From Pseudomonadota bacterium (GTDB lineage: Bacteria; Pseudomonadota; Alphaproteobacteria; Rhizobiales; Pleomorphomonadaceae), in the NCBI GenBank assembly GCA_023436885.1, contig JAEZHI010000016.1:12151-76150 (forward strand): 64,000 bases of DNA, in the 5' to 3' direction. Below are positions 34,043 through 42,362 of the stretch, piece by piece. The position numbers were made by a program, and so were the translations under genes. The notes beneath the pieces were generated by a model. It ran no database searches and had not been told where the DNA came from. It saw nothing but the letters and a program-made list of their open reading frames with translations. How positions within the stretch are numbered: position 1 is the stretch's first letter; every line of letters begins with the position of its first letter.

Positions 34043-34122
34043 TTTCTGTAATGATCGATACAGAAATAGCTACTTTGAACGGTTGGCGCCTGTCAATATT
34101 TTTATATCGATCGTTTCAGAAA
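34043..34122 (-). promoter_or_regulatory. SDR promoter flanked by two related operator sites
   Basis: Minus-strand TTGACA (34096-34091) and TAGCTA (34072-34067) at 18-base spacing form a likely promoter. Just downstream is the perfect inverted repeat TTTCTGTA-N8-TACAGAAA (34043-34066); just upstream is a related site, TATATCGATCGTTTCAGAAA (34103-34122), matching 17 of 20 bases of the first read on the opposite strand. This is TetR-operator-like, but no TetR gene is next to it. Confidence 0.6.
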
Positions 34123-34180
34123 TGGAAGCGTATCAGATTCCGTTCGCGATGGTCTCGCGTCAGACAATCCGCCCAACACT

Positions 34181-35089
34181 TCAACGAACCTGGCGCGTGC
34201 CGGCCGGCCCCGCTGCGATGAGTTGATCGAGGCCCGCAAGAAATGTCTTGAGAACGGGCGAGGCATTGTCCCGGCGATAGCCGACAGCCAAATCTATGGT
34301 CAGCGGTTCGCCCATGAGAGGCCGGCTCACGACCGACCAGGGCAGCAGGGCCTGAACATAGGCCGGCATCAGCGCCACCCCGCGGAGCGAAGCGACCAGT
34401 GACAGCACCGTCGAGAAAGTCTCGACGCGGTGGCTGGGCGTGAGGTTCACCCCCTTTTCCCGCAGATAACCCTCGACCACCTCGCGCAGCACGATCGCGA
34501 TATCGGAAAAACCCACGAGGGTCTCGCCTTCCAGCGCTTTCGGGTCGATCTCCTTCTCTGCGGCTAGCGGGTGATCGCTCGGCAGGATGACGACGATCGG
34601 CTCCTTGGCGATCACGTCGTAGACCACGTCCGGCTTCGGCTCGACACGCAGGAAGCCGAGGTCGATCTCGCCGTTCTGCAGCGCCTCGGCAAGATCGGGT
34701 GAGTACATGCTCGTCACCTTGAACTCGATCTTCGGCAGTTCGGCACGGAGAAGGCGGGTGACGTGCGGCAGCCAGTCGACCTCCTGTCCGGTCAGAAAAC
34801 CCACGGAGAAGACGTTCTTGGCGGGGCGGGCGGAACGACGGGCGGCCCGAACCGCTTCCGCCGCCTCGCTGACCGCGAGGCGCGCATGGACCAGAAAGGC
34901 GCTTCCCGCCTCGGTCAATTCCACGCCGCGGGCGCCACGGATGAACAGCGGCGCGCCCACCTCGATCTCCAGGTCCCGGAGCTGCCGGCTGAGGGAGGGC
35001 TGGGCGGTGTGCAGCCGCGTCTCGGCGGCGACGGTGACGCTGCCCGTCTCGGCCACGGCGATGAAATAGCGGAGATGCCTGAGCTCCAT
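34181..35089 (-). CDS. LysR family transcriptional regulator
   Basis: A 302-residue regulator. MELRHLRYFIAVAETGSVTV begins the winged helix; RLHTAQPSLSRQLRDLEIEV is the recognition region. The effector domain follows with FSVGFLTGQEVDWL. ATG at 35089 is chosen since the LysR N terminus starts there. It is divergent from the SDR/hydrolase operon at 35263-38864, its most likely target, with 173 bases between starts. Confidence 0.92.
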   Translation of the reverse strand: MELRHLRYFIAVAETGSVTVAAETRLHTAQPSLSRQLRDLEIEVGAPLFIRGARGVELTEAGSAFLVHARLAVSEAAEAVRAARRSARPAKNVFSVGFLTGQEVDWLPHVTRLLRAELPKIEFKVTSMYSPDLAEALQNGEIDLGFLRVEPKPDVVYDVIAKEPIVVILPSDHPLAAEKEIDPKALEGETLVGFSDIAIVLREVVEGYLREKGVNLTPSHRVETFSTVLSLVASLRGVALMPAYVQALLPWSVVSRPLMGEPLTIDLAVGYRRDNASPVLKTFLAGLDQLIAAGPAGTRQVR

Positions 35090-35262
35090 CACTGACCCAT
35101 GCCTCGAAGATATGGGAGGCAACATACAAAGTCTTTCTCAATGGCGCAACGAAGACCTACCTATTGGGTCAACGGGAAGCGGCCGTTGGCGATGAACGCC
35201 AGCCGACATCCCAAGTTTCGGAAGAAAATCTTTCGTCTTTCCCGTGTCTTGGAGAAATAGTC

Positions 35263-36009
35263 ATGAAAGACCATGTCATTCTGATCACCGGTGCGCTCGC
35301 CGGCATCGGCCGCGCCACCGCGCTGGCGGCTGCGGACGAGGGCTACAAGATCGTCGTCTCCGGCCGCAATTCCCAGACCGGCGAGGCATTGGAGGCCGAA
35401 CTCCGAGCTCTCGGCGCGGATGCGCAGTTCATCAAGGCGGATGTTCGCCATGAGGAAGACGTTCGGGCGTTGATCGATGGCGCGGTCGCCCGCTTCGGTC
35501 GGCTGGACGTCGCAGTCAACAATGCCGGGACCGAGGGGCAGCCGGGGCCGGTCACCGCGCAGACCCCGGAAAGCTATGCCGCGACCTTCGACACCAATGT
35601 GCTCGGCGTCGTCCTCTCCCTGAAGCACGAGGCCCGCGCCATGGTCGCCCAGGGTGGTGGCAGCATCGTCAATGTCTCCTCCACCTATGGGCATGAAGGG
35701 GCGGCCAACGCATCAATGTATGCCGGCAGCAAGCATGCGGTCGAGGGCATTACCAAATCCGTGGCGCTCGAACTGGCGTCGTCCGGCGTGCGCGTCAACG
35801 CCGTGGCGCCCGGCCCGACCGAGACGGGCATGCTCACTCGCTTCACCAGGACCGAGGAAAACAAGGCGCGGCTGGCATCGGGCGTGCCCCTGGGGCGTGT
35901 TGGCCGGCCCGAGGAGATTGCCCGCGCGATCCTGTTCATCGCGTCCGAAGCGGCGTCCTTCGTCACCGGCCAGATCCTCTCCGCCGACGGGGGAAAGACG
36001 GCGGGCTAG
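35263..36009 (+). CDS. Short-chain dehydrogenase/reductase (operon gene 1)
   Basis: A 248-residue classical SDR. LITGALAGIGRATALAAADE holds TGxxxGIG, VNNAGTEGQPG holds NNAG and MYAGSKHAVEG holds Y-x-x-x-K; the end GQILSADGGKTAG is FabG-like. ATG at 35263 follows TTGGAGAAATAGTC. It is the first of five genes reading the same way with gaps of 26-49 bases, and is divergent from a LysR gene. Confidence 0.9.
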   Translation: MKDHVILITGALAGIGRATALAAADEGYKIVVSGRNSQTGEALEAELRALGADAQFIKADVRHEEDVRALIDGAVARFGRLDVAVNNAGTEGQPGPVTAQTPESYAATFDTNVLGVVLSLKHEARAMVAQGGGSIVNVSSTYGHEGAANASMYAGSKHAVEGITKSVALELASSGVRVNAVAPGPTETGMLTRFTRTEENKARLASGVPLGRVGRPEEIARAILFIASEAASFVTGQILSADGGKTAG

Positions 36010-36058
36010 TGCCAGCGCCGTTGCTAGGTCAACCGTCCACCCACAAAGGAATTTCACC

Positions 36059-36895
36059 GTGACCAACCACACCCATGACACTGCCCCGACCCAGTTCGTC
36101 GAGGCCAACGGCATCCGCTTCGCCTATCGCCGCTTCGGCAAGACGGGCGGCGTACCCATCGTTCTGAACGTCCATTTCCGCGGCACGATGGATCACTGGG
36201 ATCCGGCCGTGACCGACGGGCTGGCGCAGACGCGCGAGGTCCTCTTGTTCGACAACGCCGGCATCGGCGCCAGCTCGGGCGAAACGCCGGCGAGTATTCC
36301 CGCCATGGCGACGGACGCCATCGCCTTTATCAAGGCGCTCGGGATCGGCAAGGCCGACATCCTGGGATATTCGATCGGCGGCAAGGTCGCCCAGGAGATC
36401 GCCGTGCAGGCGCCCGATCTGGTGCGCAAGCTGATCCTGGTGGGTACCGGGCCGCGTGGCGCCGACACCGCCGCCAGCAAATCCGGCGAGATCTTCTCGG
36501 CCACCTACGATCCCCCGGAACATCTGTGGATCGCCGCGCACTTCCTTCCCAACGCGGCCGGCCGCGCGGCTGGGCTGAAGTTCCTTGGACGCAAGCTCCG
36601 TCGCAAGGATCGCGTGCCGGAGGTCAGCGAGGCATCCGCCGCCGCGCAATACGCGGCGATCGTCAAGTCGAACGAGACGAGCGATGGCGTGTGGGATTAC
36701 CTCGCCGATATCAAGCAGCCGGTGCTGGTGGTCGACGGCAGCAACGACCTGATCATTCCCACGATCAACGGCTTCACGCTGCAGCAGCGCCTGCCGAACG
36801 CCCAGCTTGTCGTCTACCCGGACTCCAGCCACGGGCCGTTCTACCAGTATCCCGAGCTGTTTCTGGCCCACGCCAATCTGTTCCTCGACGCCTGA
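36059..36895 (+). CDS. Alpha/beta hydrolase (operon gene 2)
   Basis: A 278-residue serine hydrolase. The nucleophile elbow is LGYSIGGKVAQEIA (G-x-S-x-G), the acid lies in VVDGSNDLIIP and the His in DSSHGPFYQYP. The oxyanion region is LNVHFRGTMDHW, in which the usual HG is replaced by F-R-G. GTG at 36059 follows AAAGGAATTTCACC; the open frame upstream overlaps the SDR gene in another frame and is not used. The fold is close to 3-oxoadipate enol-lactonase and haloperoxidase-like hydrolases; substrate unknown. Confidence 0.88.
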   Translation: MTNHTHDTAPTQFVEANGIRFAYRRFGKTGGVPIVLNVHFRGTMDHWDPAVTDGLAQTREVLLFDNAGIGASSGETPASIPAMATDAIAFIKALGIGKADILGYSIGGKVAQEIAVQAPDLVRKLILVGTGPRGADTAASKSGEIFSATYDPPEHLWIAAHFLPNAAGRAAGLKFLGRKLRRKDRVPEVSEASAAAQYAAIVKSNETSDGVWDYLADIKQPVLVVDGSNDLIIPTINGFTLQQRLPNAQLVVYPDSSHGPFYQYPELFLAHANLFLDA

Positions 36896-36935
36896 TATCG
36901 CGTGAGCATCCCTCGATCTTCAAAGGAAAATGATC

Positions 36936-37682
36936 ATGACACCGTGCAACGGAAAGACCGCGCTCGTCACCGGCGCCTCGCGCGGCATCGGACGCGCCGC
37001 CGCCCTGGCGCTTGCCAAGGCCGGCGCCCAGGTTGTCGTTCATTACGGCCGTAATGCTGCCGAAGCGCAGTCGGTGGTCGACCAGATCAAGGCAACCGGC
37101 GGGCGGGCCGAAGCCGTCGGGGCCGATCTCGCCGATCCCCAGGGCGCGCACAAGCTTGCCGCCAAGGTGCGCGAGATCGTCGGCGATCGCCTGGATATTC
37201 TGGTCGTGAATGCCGGCATCTCCAGGGCGGCCACGATCGAGGAGACGACCCTTGAGGATTTTGACGCACTGTTCGCGGTCAATGTCCGCGCGCCGTTCTT
37301 CCTCCTCCAGCAGCTGCTGCCCATCCTGAAGGAGGGTTCCAGCGTGGTCTTCACCTCGTCGTTGGCGGCGCGGGCTGCCGTGGGAAATCTGTCGGCCTAT
37401 GCGGCGACCAAGGGCGCGATCGACACGCTGGTCAAGCACTTCGCCCTGATCCTCGGGCCGAGGGGCGTGCGGGTGAATGCCGTCGCGCCGGGGGTGGTGG
37501 AGACCGATATGTCGAGCTTTGCCGGGACCGATGCGGGCCGCGAATTTACGCTCGGCATGCAGGCGCTGAAGCGCGTGGCCCAGCCCGACGACATTTCCGG
37601 CGCCATCGCCTTCCTCGCCTCCGACGCCGCGCGCTGGGTATCCGGCGACACCCTTCGCGTGGACGGCGGCTCCAAGCTCTGA
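36936..37682 (+). CDS. Short-chain dehydrogenase/reductase (operon gene 3)
   Basis: A 248-residue classical SDR. LVTGASRGIGRAAALALAKA holds TGxxxGIG, VVNAGISRA carries the shortened V-N-A-G motif and YAATKGAIDT holds Y-x-x-x-K. ATG at 36936 has AAAGGAAA at good spacing; the ATG six bases earlier has none. It shares the operon ribosome-site word AAAGGAAA with genes 2 and 5, suggesting these units spread by duplication. Confidence 0.9.
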   Translation: MTPCNGKTALVTGASRGIGRAAALALAKAGAQVVVHYGRNAAEAQSVVDQIKATGGRAEAVGADLADPQGAHKLAAKVREIVGDRLDILVVNAGISRAATIEETTLEDFDALFAVNVRAPFFLLQQLLPILKEGSSVVFTSSLAARAAVGNLSAYAATKGAIDTLVKHFALILGPRGVRVNAVAPGVVETDMSSFAGTDAGREFTLGMQALKRVAQPDDISGAIAFLASDAARWVSGDTLRVDGGSKL

Positions 37683-37710
37683 TCGCACTCACCTTCAAAA
37701 GGAGACCATC

Positions 37711-38091
37711 ATGGCTGAGCGCACCAGAAAGATCCCGGGCCCCGATCATCCGATCACCATCGAGCCGAACACGGGCCGGGTGATCGTCACCCTTGGCGGG
37801 CGCGTGATCGCGGACAGCCGCGCGGCGCTCATCCTGCGCGAGGCAGCCTATCCGCCGGTCCAGTACATCCCGCGCAAGGATGTGGACATGGCGGCTTTGC
37901 TCCGCTCCGCCACGACGACCTACTGCCCGTACAAGGGCGAGGCCGGCTACTTCAGCATTCCGGCCGGCGGCGAGCGGTCGGTCGACGCGATCTGGACTTA
38001 CGAGACGCCTTACGACGCCGTAGCCGAGATCAAGGATCACCTCGCTTTCTACCCCGATCGCATCGACGCGATCGAGCAACGCGACGCCTGA
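37711..38091 (+). CDS. DUF427 family protein (operon gene 4)
   Basis: A 126-residue protein of the DUF427 family (PF04248). The hallmark TTYCPYKGEAGYFSI (about 70-84) with Cys, Lys and Gly in the C-P-Y-K-G box, and the C-terminal I-K-D-H-L-A-F-Y-P-D-R, are clear. The family forms a small beta barrel of unknown role, often near redox enzymes. It follows gene 3 by 28 bases and precedes gene 5 by 26. Confidence 0.88.
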   Translation: MAERTRKIPGPDHPITIEPNTGRVIVTLGGRVIADSRAALILREAAYPPVQYIPRKDVDMAALLRSATTTYCPYKGEAGYFSIPAGGERSVDAIWTYETPYDAVAEIKDHLAFYPDRIDAIEQRDA

Positions 38092-38117
38092 TTGGCGCCC
38101 TCAAAGGAAACTTCATC

Positions 38118-38864
38118 ATGTCCAAGCTTACCGGTAAGGTCGCCGTCGTCACCGGCGCCTCGAAAGGCATCGGCGCGGCCATCGCCAAGACCCTGGCGGC
38201 CAATGGTGCTTCCGTTGTCGTCAACTACGCCTCCAGCAAGCCCGGCGCCGACGCCGTCGTGCAAGCCATTACCGGCGCTGGCGGAAAGGCCGTCGTGGTC
38301 CAGGGCGACGTATCCAAGGCCGCGGACGCCAAGGCGATCATCGATGCGGCCATCGCCGCCTATGGCCGGCTCGACATCCTGGTCAACAACTCGGGCGTCT
38401 ATGAGTTCGGCCCGCTGGAAACGGTCACCGAAGCGCAGTTCCACAAGATGTTCGACGTCAACGTGCTGGGCCTGCTCCTGGTCACGCAGGCGGCAGCCGG
38501 ACATCTCGGCGAAGGGGCAAGCGTCGTCAACATCGGCTCCGGCGTCACCGCCATCACGCCGCCGCAGACGGCGGTCTACACTGCCACCAAGGGCGCGGTC
38601 GACGCCATTACCGGCGTGTTGGCGAGGGAACTCGGGCCCCGCAAAATCCGGGTGAATACCGTCAGCCCCAGCCTCACCGAGACCGAAGGCACGCACTCGG
38701 CGGGAATGATCGCCTCGGAATTCGAGGCCGGCATCATCGCCCAGACCCCGCTCGGGCGCCTTGGCCAGCCCGAGGACATTGCCGATGTCGTGGCTTTCCT
38801 GGCCTCGGACGACGCGCGCTGGCTCACCGGCGAGCAGATCCTGGCAGGTGGCGGCCTGCGTTGA
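38118..38864 (+). CDS. Short-chain dehydrogenase/reductase (operon gene 5)
   Basis: A 248-residue classical SDR. VVTGASKGIGAAIAKTLAAN holds TGxxxGIG, LVNNSGVYEFG carries NNSG instead of NNAG and YTATKGAVDA holds Y-x-x-x-K. It ends GEQILAGGGLR. AAAGGAAACTTCATC precedes the ATG. Third SDR of this operon; a family 2 repeat begins right after it and may act as the transcription end. Confidence 0.9.
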   Translation: MSKLTGKVAVVTGASKGIGAAIAKTLAANGASVVVNYASSKPGADAVVQAITGAGGKAVVVQGDVSKAADAKAIIDAAIAAYGRLDILVNNSGVYEFGPLETVTEAQFHKMFDVNVLGLLLVTQAAAGHLGEGASVVNIGSGVTAITPPQTAVYTATKGAVDAITGVLARELGPRKIRVNTVSPSLTETEGTHSAGMIASEFEAGIIAQTPLGRLGQPEDIADVVAFLASDDARWLTGEQILAGGGLR

Positions 38865-38877
38865 TCCTCAACCTGGA

Positions 38878-39024
38878 GAGCTTTTCCGGCGGATTCCGGT
38901 TCACTGGGAGAGCTCTACTTAGAGCGTGTCCGGCGAACTCTCGTTCGCCAACATGCTCTAGTTCCTTGTTGCTGCATTGCTTTTGCGGAAAACCGGTTCC
39001 CACTTTTCCGCGCAATGCTCTAGC
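38878..39024. repeat. Intergenic repeat, family 2, copy c (two nested units)
   Basis: Holds GAGAGCTTTTCCGGCGG, then AGAGCGTGTCCGGCGAACTC facing TTCGCCAACATGCTCTA, then GGAAAACCGGTTCCCACTTT and GCGCAATGCTCTAG. The partially repeated heads suggest one unit inserted next to another. It separates two convergent operons and could end transcription both ways. Confidence 0.75.
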
Positions 39025-40354
39025 TCTTGAGTGAACGTTCGGCGATCCAACGAAGACCCGAAATGCCGGGTAGAAATACATGTTCTCCCCCTCGCGTGGC
39101 GGTAAATGCAGGAATTCCCTGGACCCGCTTTCGAACCGGCTTTGCCGGAAACTGGAAATCGTCAGCCGTATCCCGTCTTCCAACGATAGGGTCCGTTCTG
39201 GCGCCATGGGCTATGAAATCTCCGTCGTTCACCCATTGAGCCTGGACAAACTCAAATTGTCTGCCGGGACTGGCGTTGATGATGGCCAGCATGATCCCGC
39301 GATCGGCTCCGTCGTCTGCAATCGCTTCCTCGGGTAACGCTGGCCCAAAGGCGAAGCCTCGGCGAAGCACGCGATGCAGTCGAATATTCGTCAAGGAATC
39401 CTTCAGCGCATCGCGTGGGTTAACCCGGCGAATGTGGCTGCCGACGGGTGTTTTCTTTCCTTCCGGGTCGGCATCGTAGTAGGTGAAAGCATTGTTTAGC
39501 GCGCTCTGGGAGGCGAGGTTGGGATCGTCCCTGTCAGGCGCCAGTGCCAACGGAGCGCCGCTGCGCCAACGTCCCATCATCTTCGCTGCAAGAAGTTCGG
39601 CGCCCTCTTTCGTTCCGCCGCCAGCTTCGTGAAGAAACCTTCGAAAGGCAGCAACGTCCTGCCAGATCTTGCGGATCGCAATGAAGGTTCCGTTGCGCCA
39701 CAAAACATTCGGCGCATCGAGCGATGCGATCGTTCCGAGCTCGTTTTCATAACCGAGAATGAATTCGCCGGGCTTCAAGACATCCTGCCCGGGCAACGGA
39801 TTTCCACCTTGTCCTTCAATGAAGGGATGGCTGATGCCGTCAGCGTAGCCAAAGTGCTCCCGGAGTGTCGGCGGGACGCCGACATCAAGCCTACCGATAA
39901 GCTCGATGCCGGGAATTCCCTCAAGGGCCTCCCGGCCCAGGGCAAGCTTGGCCTCCTTGAGTTCCAGGCTTCCGGCCATGACCAGCAACCCGATATCAAA
40001 TCCGTTGCCGCCGTGAGGCAAGTCCCAATGCTCTGGCGCGTTGACGCCAACATCGCCCAAATAAGCGCTACGTGCAGCCATTCCCTGTCGGAATTCCTTT
40101 GGGAATCCCTCCAGAAGATCGCTCCCGATCAGTTTTCGCAGACCGCTGTAGGAAAATACGACATTGATCCAAGCATTCTCTGCCGGTGAATTCCAGTCGG
40201 CCGCAGACGTAACATGGGGAACGAGACGCTTGATAAGCGTTCCGGCGTCTTTGGCAGCTTTTATCTTGAACATCAGATAACTGCCAAAATAGGGCATCGG
40301 TCGGCTGCGAAGAACAGTTCCCTGAATATCGTGCAGGTTTAGCATTATCTCCAT
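39020..40354 (-). CDS. DyP-type (dye-decolourising) heme peroxidase
   Basis: A 444-residue heme peroxidase. The defining GxxDG motif is present as GYADG at residues 169-173; the proximal heme His is expected in GSHIRRVNPRD (H307), and HRVLRRGF near 327-334 provides the distal-side Arg region. Length is that of the longer DyP classes. There is no Tat signal, so it is probably cytoplasmic or encapsulated. ATG at 40354 lies 4 bases after the stop of the upstream gene. It ends a four-gene cluster with a catalase-like gene, an NTF2-like gene and an unknown gene. Confidence 0.88.
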   Translation of the reverse strand: MEIMLNLHDIQGTVLRSRPMPYFGSYLMFKIKAAKDAGTLIKRLVPHVTSAADWNSPAENAWINVVFSYSGLRKLIGSDLLEGFPKEFRQGMAARSAYLGDVGVNAPEHWDLPHGGNGFDIGLLVMAGSLELKEAKLALGREALEGIPGIELIGRLDVGVPPTLREHFGYADGISHPFIEGQGGNPLPGQDVLKPGEFILGYENELGTIASLDAPNVLWRNGTFIAIRKIWQDVAAFRRFLHEAGGGTKEGAELLAAKMMGRWRSGAPLALAPDRDDPNLASQSALNNAFTYYDADPEGKKTPVGSHIRRVNPRDALKDSLTNIRLHRVLRRGFAFGPALPEEAIADDGADRGIMLAIINASPGRQFEFVQAQWVNDGDFIAHGARTDPIVGRRDTADDFQFPAKPVRKRVQGIPAFTATRGGEHVFLPGISGLRWIAERSLKS

Positions 40355-40358
40355 AATA

Positions 40359-40877
40359 TCAACTCGCCGCGTCGAGAAGATCGTCGACCGCCTTGGCGAG
40401 TTTTTCCATTCTTTTGATGTCCCGAACGCTGGAGTCGGGTGCTCCGACATAGAAGAACTCGGCGGGATGAATAAGGCTCTTCACCCAGTCCCCCACCTGA
40501 GGACTGGTCATGCCAGGGAAGCCCTCAAGAACATCCTTCGCGAAGAAGTCGAGCCACTGATGCGCCTGGGTGCTGATATCAACGAGATACGGTTCGAAGT
40601 CGCCGTCATAGACCAAGGAAAGCAGGAACCGTGTATCGTTATCGAACAGTAGAATACGAAAATCCTGAACCGTACCGACCCGGTCCTCCCAGTATCCGGC
40701 CTCTGCCTGGAACTGTGGCAAGCGTTCGCGAAACAACGCCGCGCCGCCCGGCAAGACATTGCCGATCATGGTCAGCTCGCCGCGTTTTCCGATACGCTTG
40801 CCGGGTCCATCGGGCTGGTTCGTGACTTTCTGGGCCATGGCAACCCGGACTTCCAAAGGCGCAATGTTGTCACTCAT
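40359..40877 (-). CDS. Unknown protein linked to a DyP peroxidase gene
   Basis: A 172-residue soluble protein that I cannot assign to a family. Visible features are a repetitive-looking GNVLPGGAALFRERLPQFQA (substrate-free start after about residue 40), VQDFRILLFDNDTRFLLSLVYDGD and FFAKDVLEGFPGM, which read as an alpha/beta ferredoxin-like (stress-barrel) fold, the same general fold as the DyP repeats. Tight spacing (4 bases) to the DyP gene suggests a partner or accessory of that peroxidase. Confidence 0.7.
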   Translation of the reverse strand: MSDNIAPLEVRVAMAQKVTNQPDGPGKRIGKRGELTMIGNVLPGGAALFRERLPQFQAEAGYWEDRVGTVQDFRILLFDNDTRFLLSLVYDGDFEPYLVDISTQAHQWLDFFAKDVLEGFPGMTSPQVGDWVKSLIHPAEFFYVGAPDSSVRDIKRMEKLAKAVDDLLDAAS

Positions 40878-40892
40878 GACCAATCTCCACTT

Positions 40893-41297
40893 TCAGCGTA
40901 CCGTTGAATTTCGAAGATGTTTTTGGAAAAGCGCGTCATCCATGTATTCGCGCTGTTCTATGACCCGGCCATCTCGCCACGTGCAGATTGCGCTGAAGGT
41001 CACTTCGAACGCGGGGACAATTCCGTCGGTAATTCCTGAAAGCACCGCTATGGAACATGTCCTGTGACCGTCGGCGCTCAGAAAGAACTCCAGATAGTTT
41101 TCCTGGACGTGGCTCGCGGGATAGGCCGCGCAAAAGCGTTGTGCCCTGAGGACATGCTCATGCTTGTCATGCGGCTCGATTTCGCCCGATGCCCAGGCGA
41201 CGAGATCATCATGAAGCAAGGCCGCGTAGTCAGACCACTGCCTTCGGCTCCACGCCACATCGAGTGCGCGCATGTGGTCAAGATTTCGCCGTCCCAT
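40893..41297 (-). CDS. NTF2/SnoaL-like polyketide-cyclase-fold protein
   Basis: A 134-residue protein with the SnoaL-like cone-shaped fold: DVAWSRRQWSDYAALLHDDL (helix opening), then VAWASGEIEPHDKHEHVLRA and the beta part with FEVTFSAICTWRDGRVIEQR and EYMDDALF. ATG at 41297 follows GGAGGAGGAGCGG, a very strong ribosome site, and overlaps the end of the catalase-like gene by 20 bases. Family members bind or isomerise small hydrophobic molecules; the role in this peroxidase cluster is unknown. Confidence 0.8.
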   Translation of the reverse strand: MGRRNLDHMRALDVAWSRRQWSDYAALLHDDLVAWASGEIEPHDKHEHVLRAQRFCAAYPASHVQENYLEFFLSADGHRTCSIAVLSGITDGIVPAFEVTFSAICTWRDGRVIEQREYMDDALFQKHLRNSTVR

Positions 41298-42261
41298 CCG
41301 CTCCTCCTCCAGACAGAGCTTGGGAGGCCTGCCAACCTCCACTTCGTTGGGCAGCAGATGTTTCGTAGACACCCCTTCTGATCTGAAGGATGGGATCGTC
41401 TGTTGCCTCGATCCCATCGACGAGCATCGTTGGGTCGTGGTTCATCAGTCGGTCGCCGAGTTCTTCTTCACTGGTTGGCCCGGTTAGGCGTAGGCGCCCT
41501 ATGCGTATTCGCTCCCGATCTTCGGGCCAGAGTGCGGTCGCATCATTTGTCGGGTCCCCTGGCTGGCCGATCTCCAGTTCGAGTTCGAACTCAACCGGGG
41601 AAGTTTCGAGGCGCTTGTTGAGTTCCTGGAACAAGACATCGACGCTCTCGTGGGTCAGGACTTCCGGGTCTTGTCCCCTGACGCCATCGACCGGGATCCA
41701 GTGGCAGCGGACGTGGTGCAAATCACCGTTTGCATTGAGATATCGAAATACGTGAACCGCATGGAACTCCGTATTGCCGAAGGCCACAGGAGCCTTGGCG
41801 GCGGCTCGCATCTTGAACACGGCCATCACATTGGGATTCGACGCCAGAAAGGCATCAAGACCTGCCTTGTTGGGACCCGCGCCGGGCGCGATCGGCTGCG
41901 CCGAATTCACGAGCTCGACAAACTGTTCAATTGTGTTCGCGAAGAAGAGCTTCTGGCTCAACATGACCAGGTTCGTCACTCGGCCGTCCGGGAGATAGAA
42001 CCGAGTGGCCATGCCGACAGTGGAATTGAAAAAGGCGTGAGGGTTTCCGCCGCCTTTGGAGAAGCGGACCGAGACCGGGACCTCCTGCCCCTGCAAATGC
42101 ACGGCCCGCGTGAATTTGCGGGCTATGTCATAGGCTTGGAAATGTCCCTTGTACAACCGACCGTCGGCGTGAAGCGTCCTGTAACCCGGGTAGTGTCCGA
42201 GCACACCGTGGATGCGTTCGACAATGAGATCCGCGTGGCGATACTGACTGTTCTGGCTCAC
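41278..42261 (-). CDS. SrpA-like catalase-related heme peroxidase
   Basis: A 327-residue member of the catalase core family, shorter than monofunctional catalases (about 480 or more). The active His lies in TLHADGRLYKG (H31), followed by VSVRFSKGGGNPHAFFNS, which equals the V-R-F-S-T catalase strand. The region equivalent to GNNTPVFF reads MLSQKLFF, so the catalase Asn is not conserved. The short C terminus (ILQIRRGVYETSAAQRSGGW) matches SrpA-type enzymes, which act mostly as peroxidases. First gene of the cluster that continues through the DyP gene. Confidence 0.85.
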   Translation of the reverse strand: MSQNSQYRHADLIVERIHGVLGHYPGYRTLHADGRLYKGHFQAYDIARKFTRAVHLQGQEVPVSVRFSKGGGNPHAFFNSTVGMATRFYLPDGRVTNLVMLSQKLFFANTIEQFVELVNSAQPIAPGAGPNKAGLDAFLASNPNVMAVFKMRAAAKAPVAFGNTEFHAVHVFRYLNANGDLHHVRCHWIPVDGVRGQDPEVLTHESVDVLFQELNKRLETSPVEFELELEIGQPGDPTNDATALWPEDRERIRIGRLRLTGPTSEEELGDRLMNHDPTMLVDGIEATDDPILQIRRGVYETSAAQRSGGWQASQALSGGGADGTAKS

Positions 42262-42362
42262 GTCCGAAACCTCCTGTGGTCGGTACCGTGACGATAGGAG
42301 CCAGACGGGAATTGATAAAAGTAAGGAGGGAACAGGCTAACCGTTTGCCCTGTTAGCTGCCA

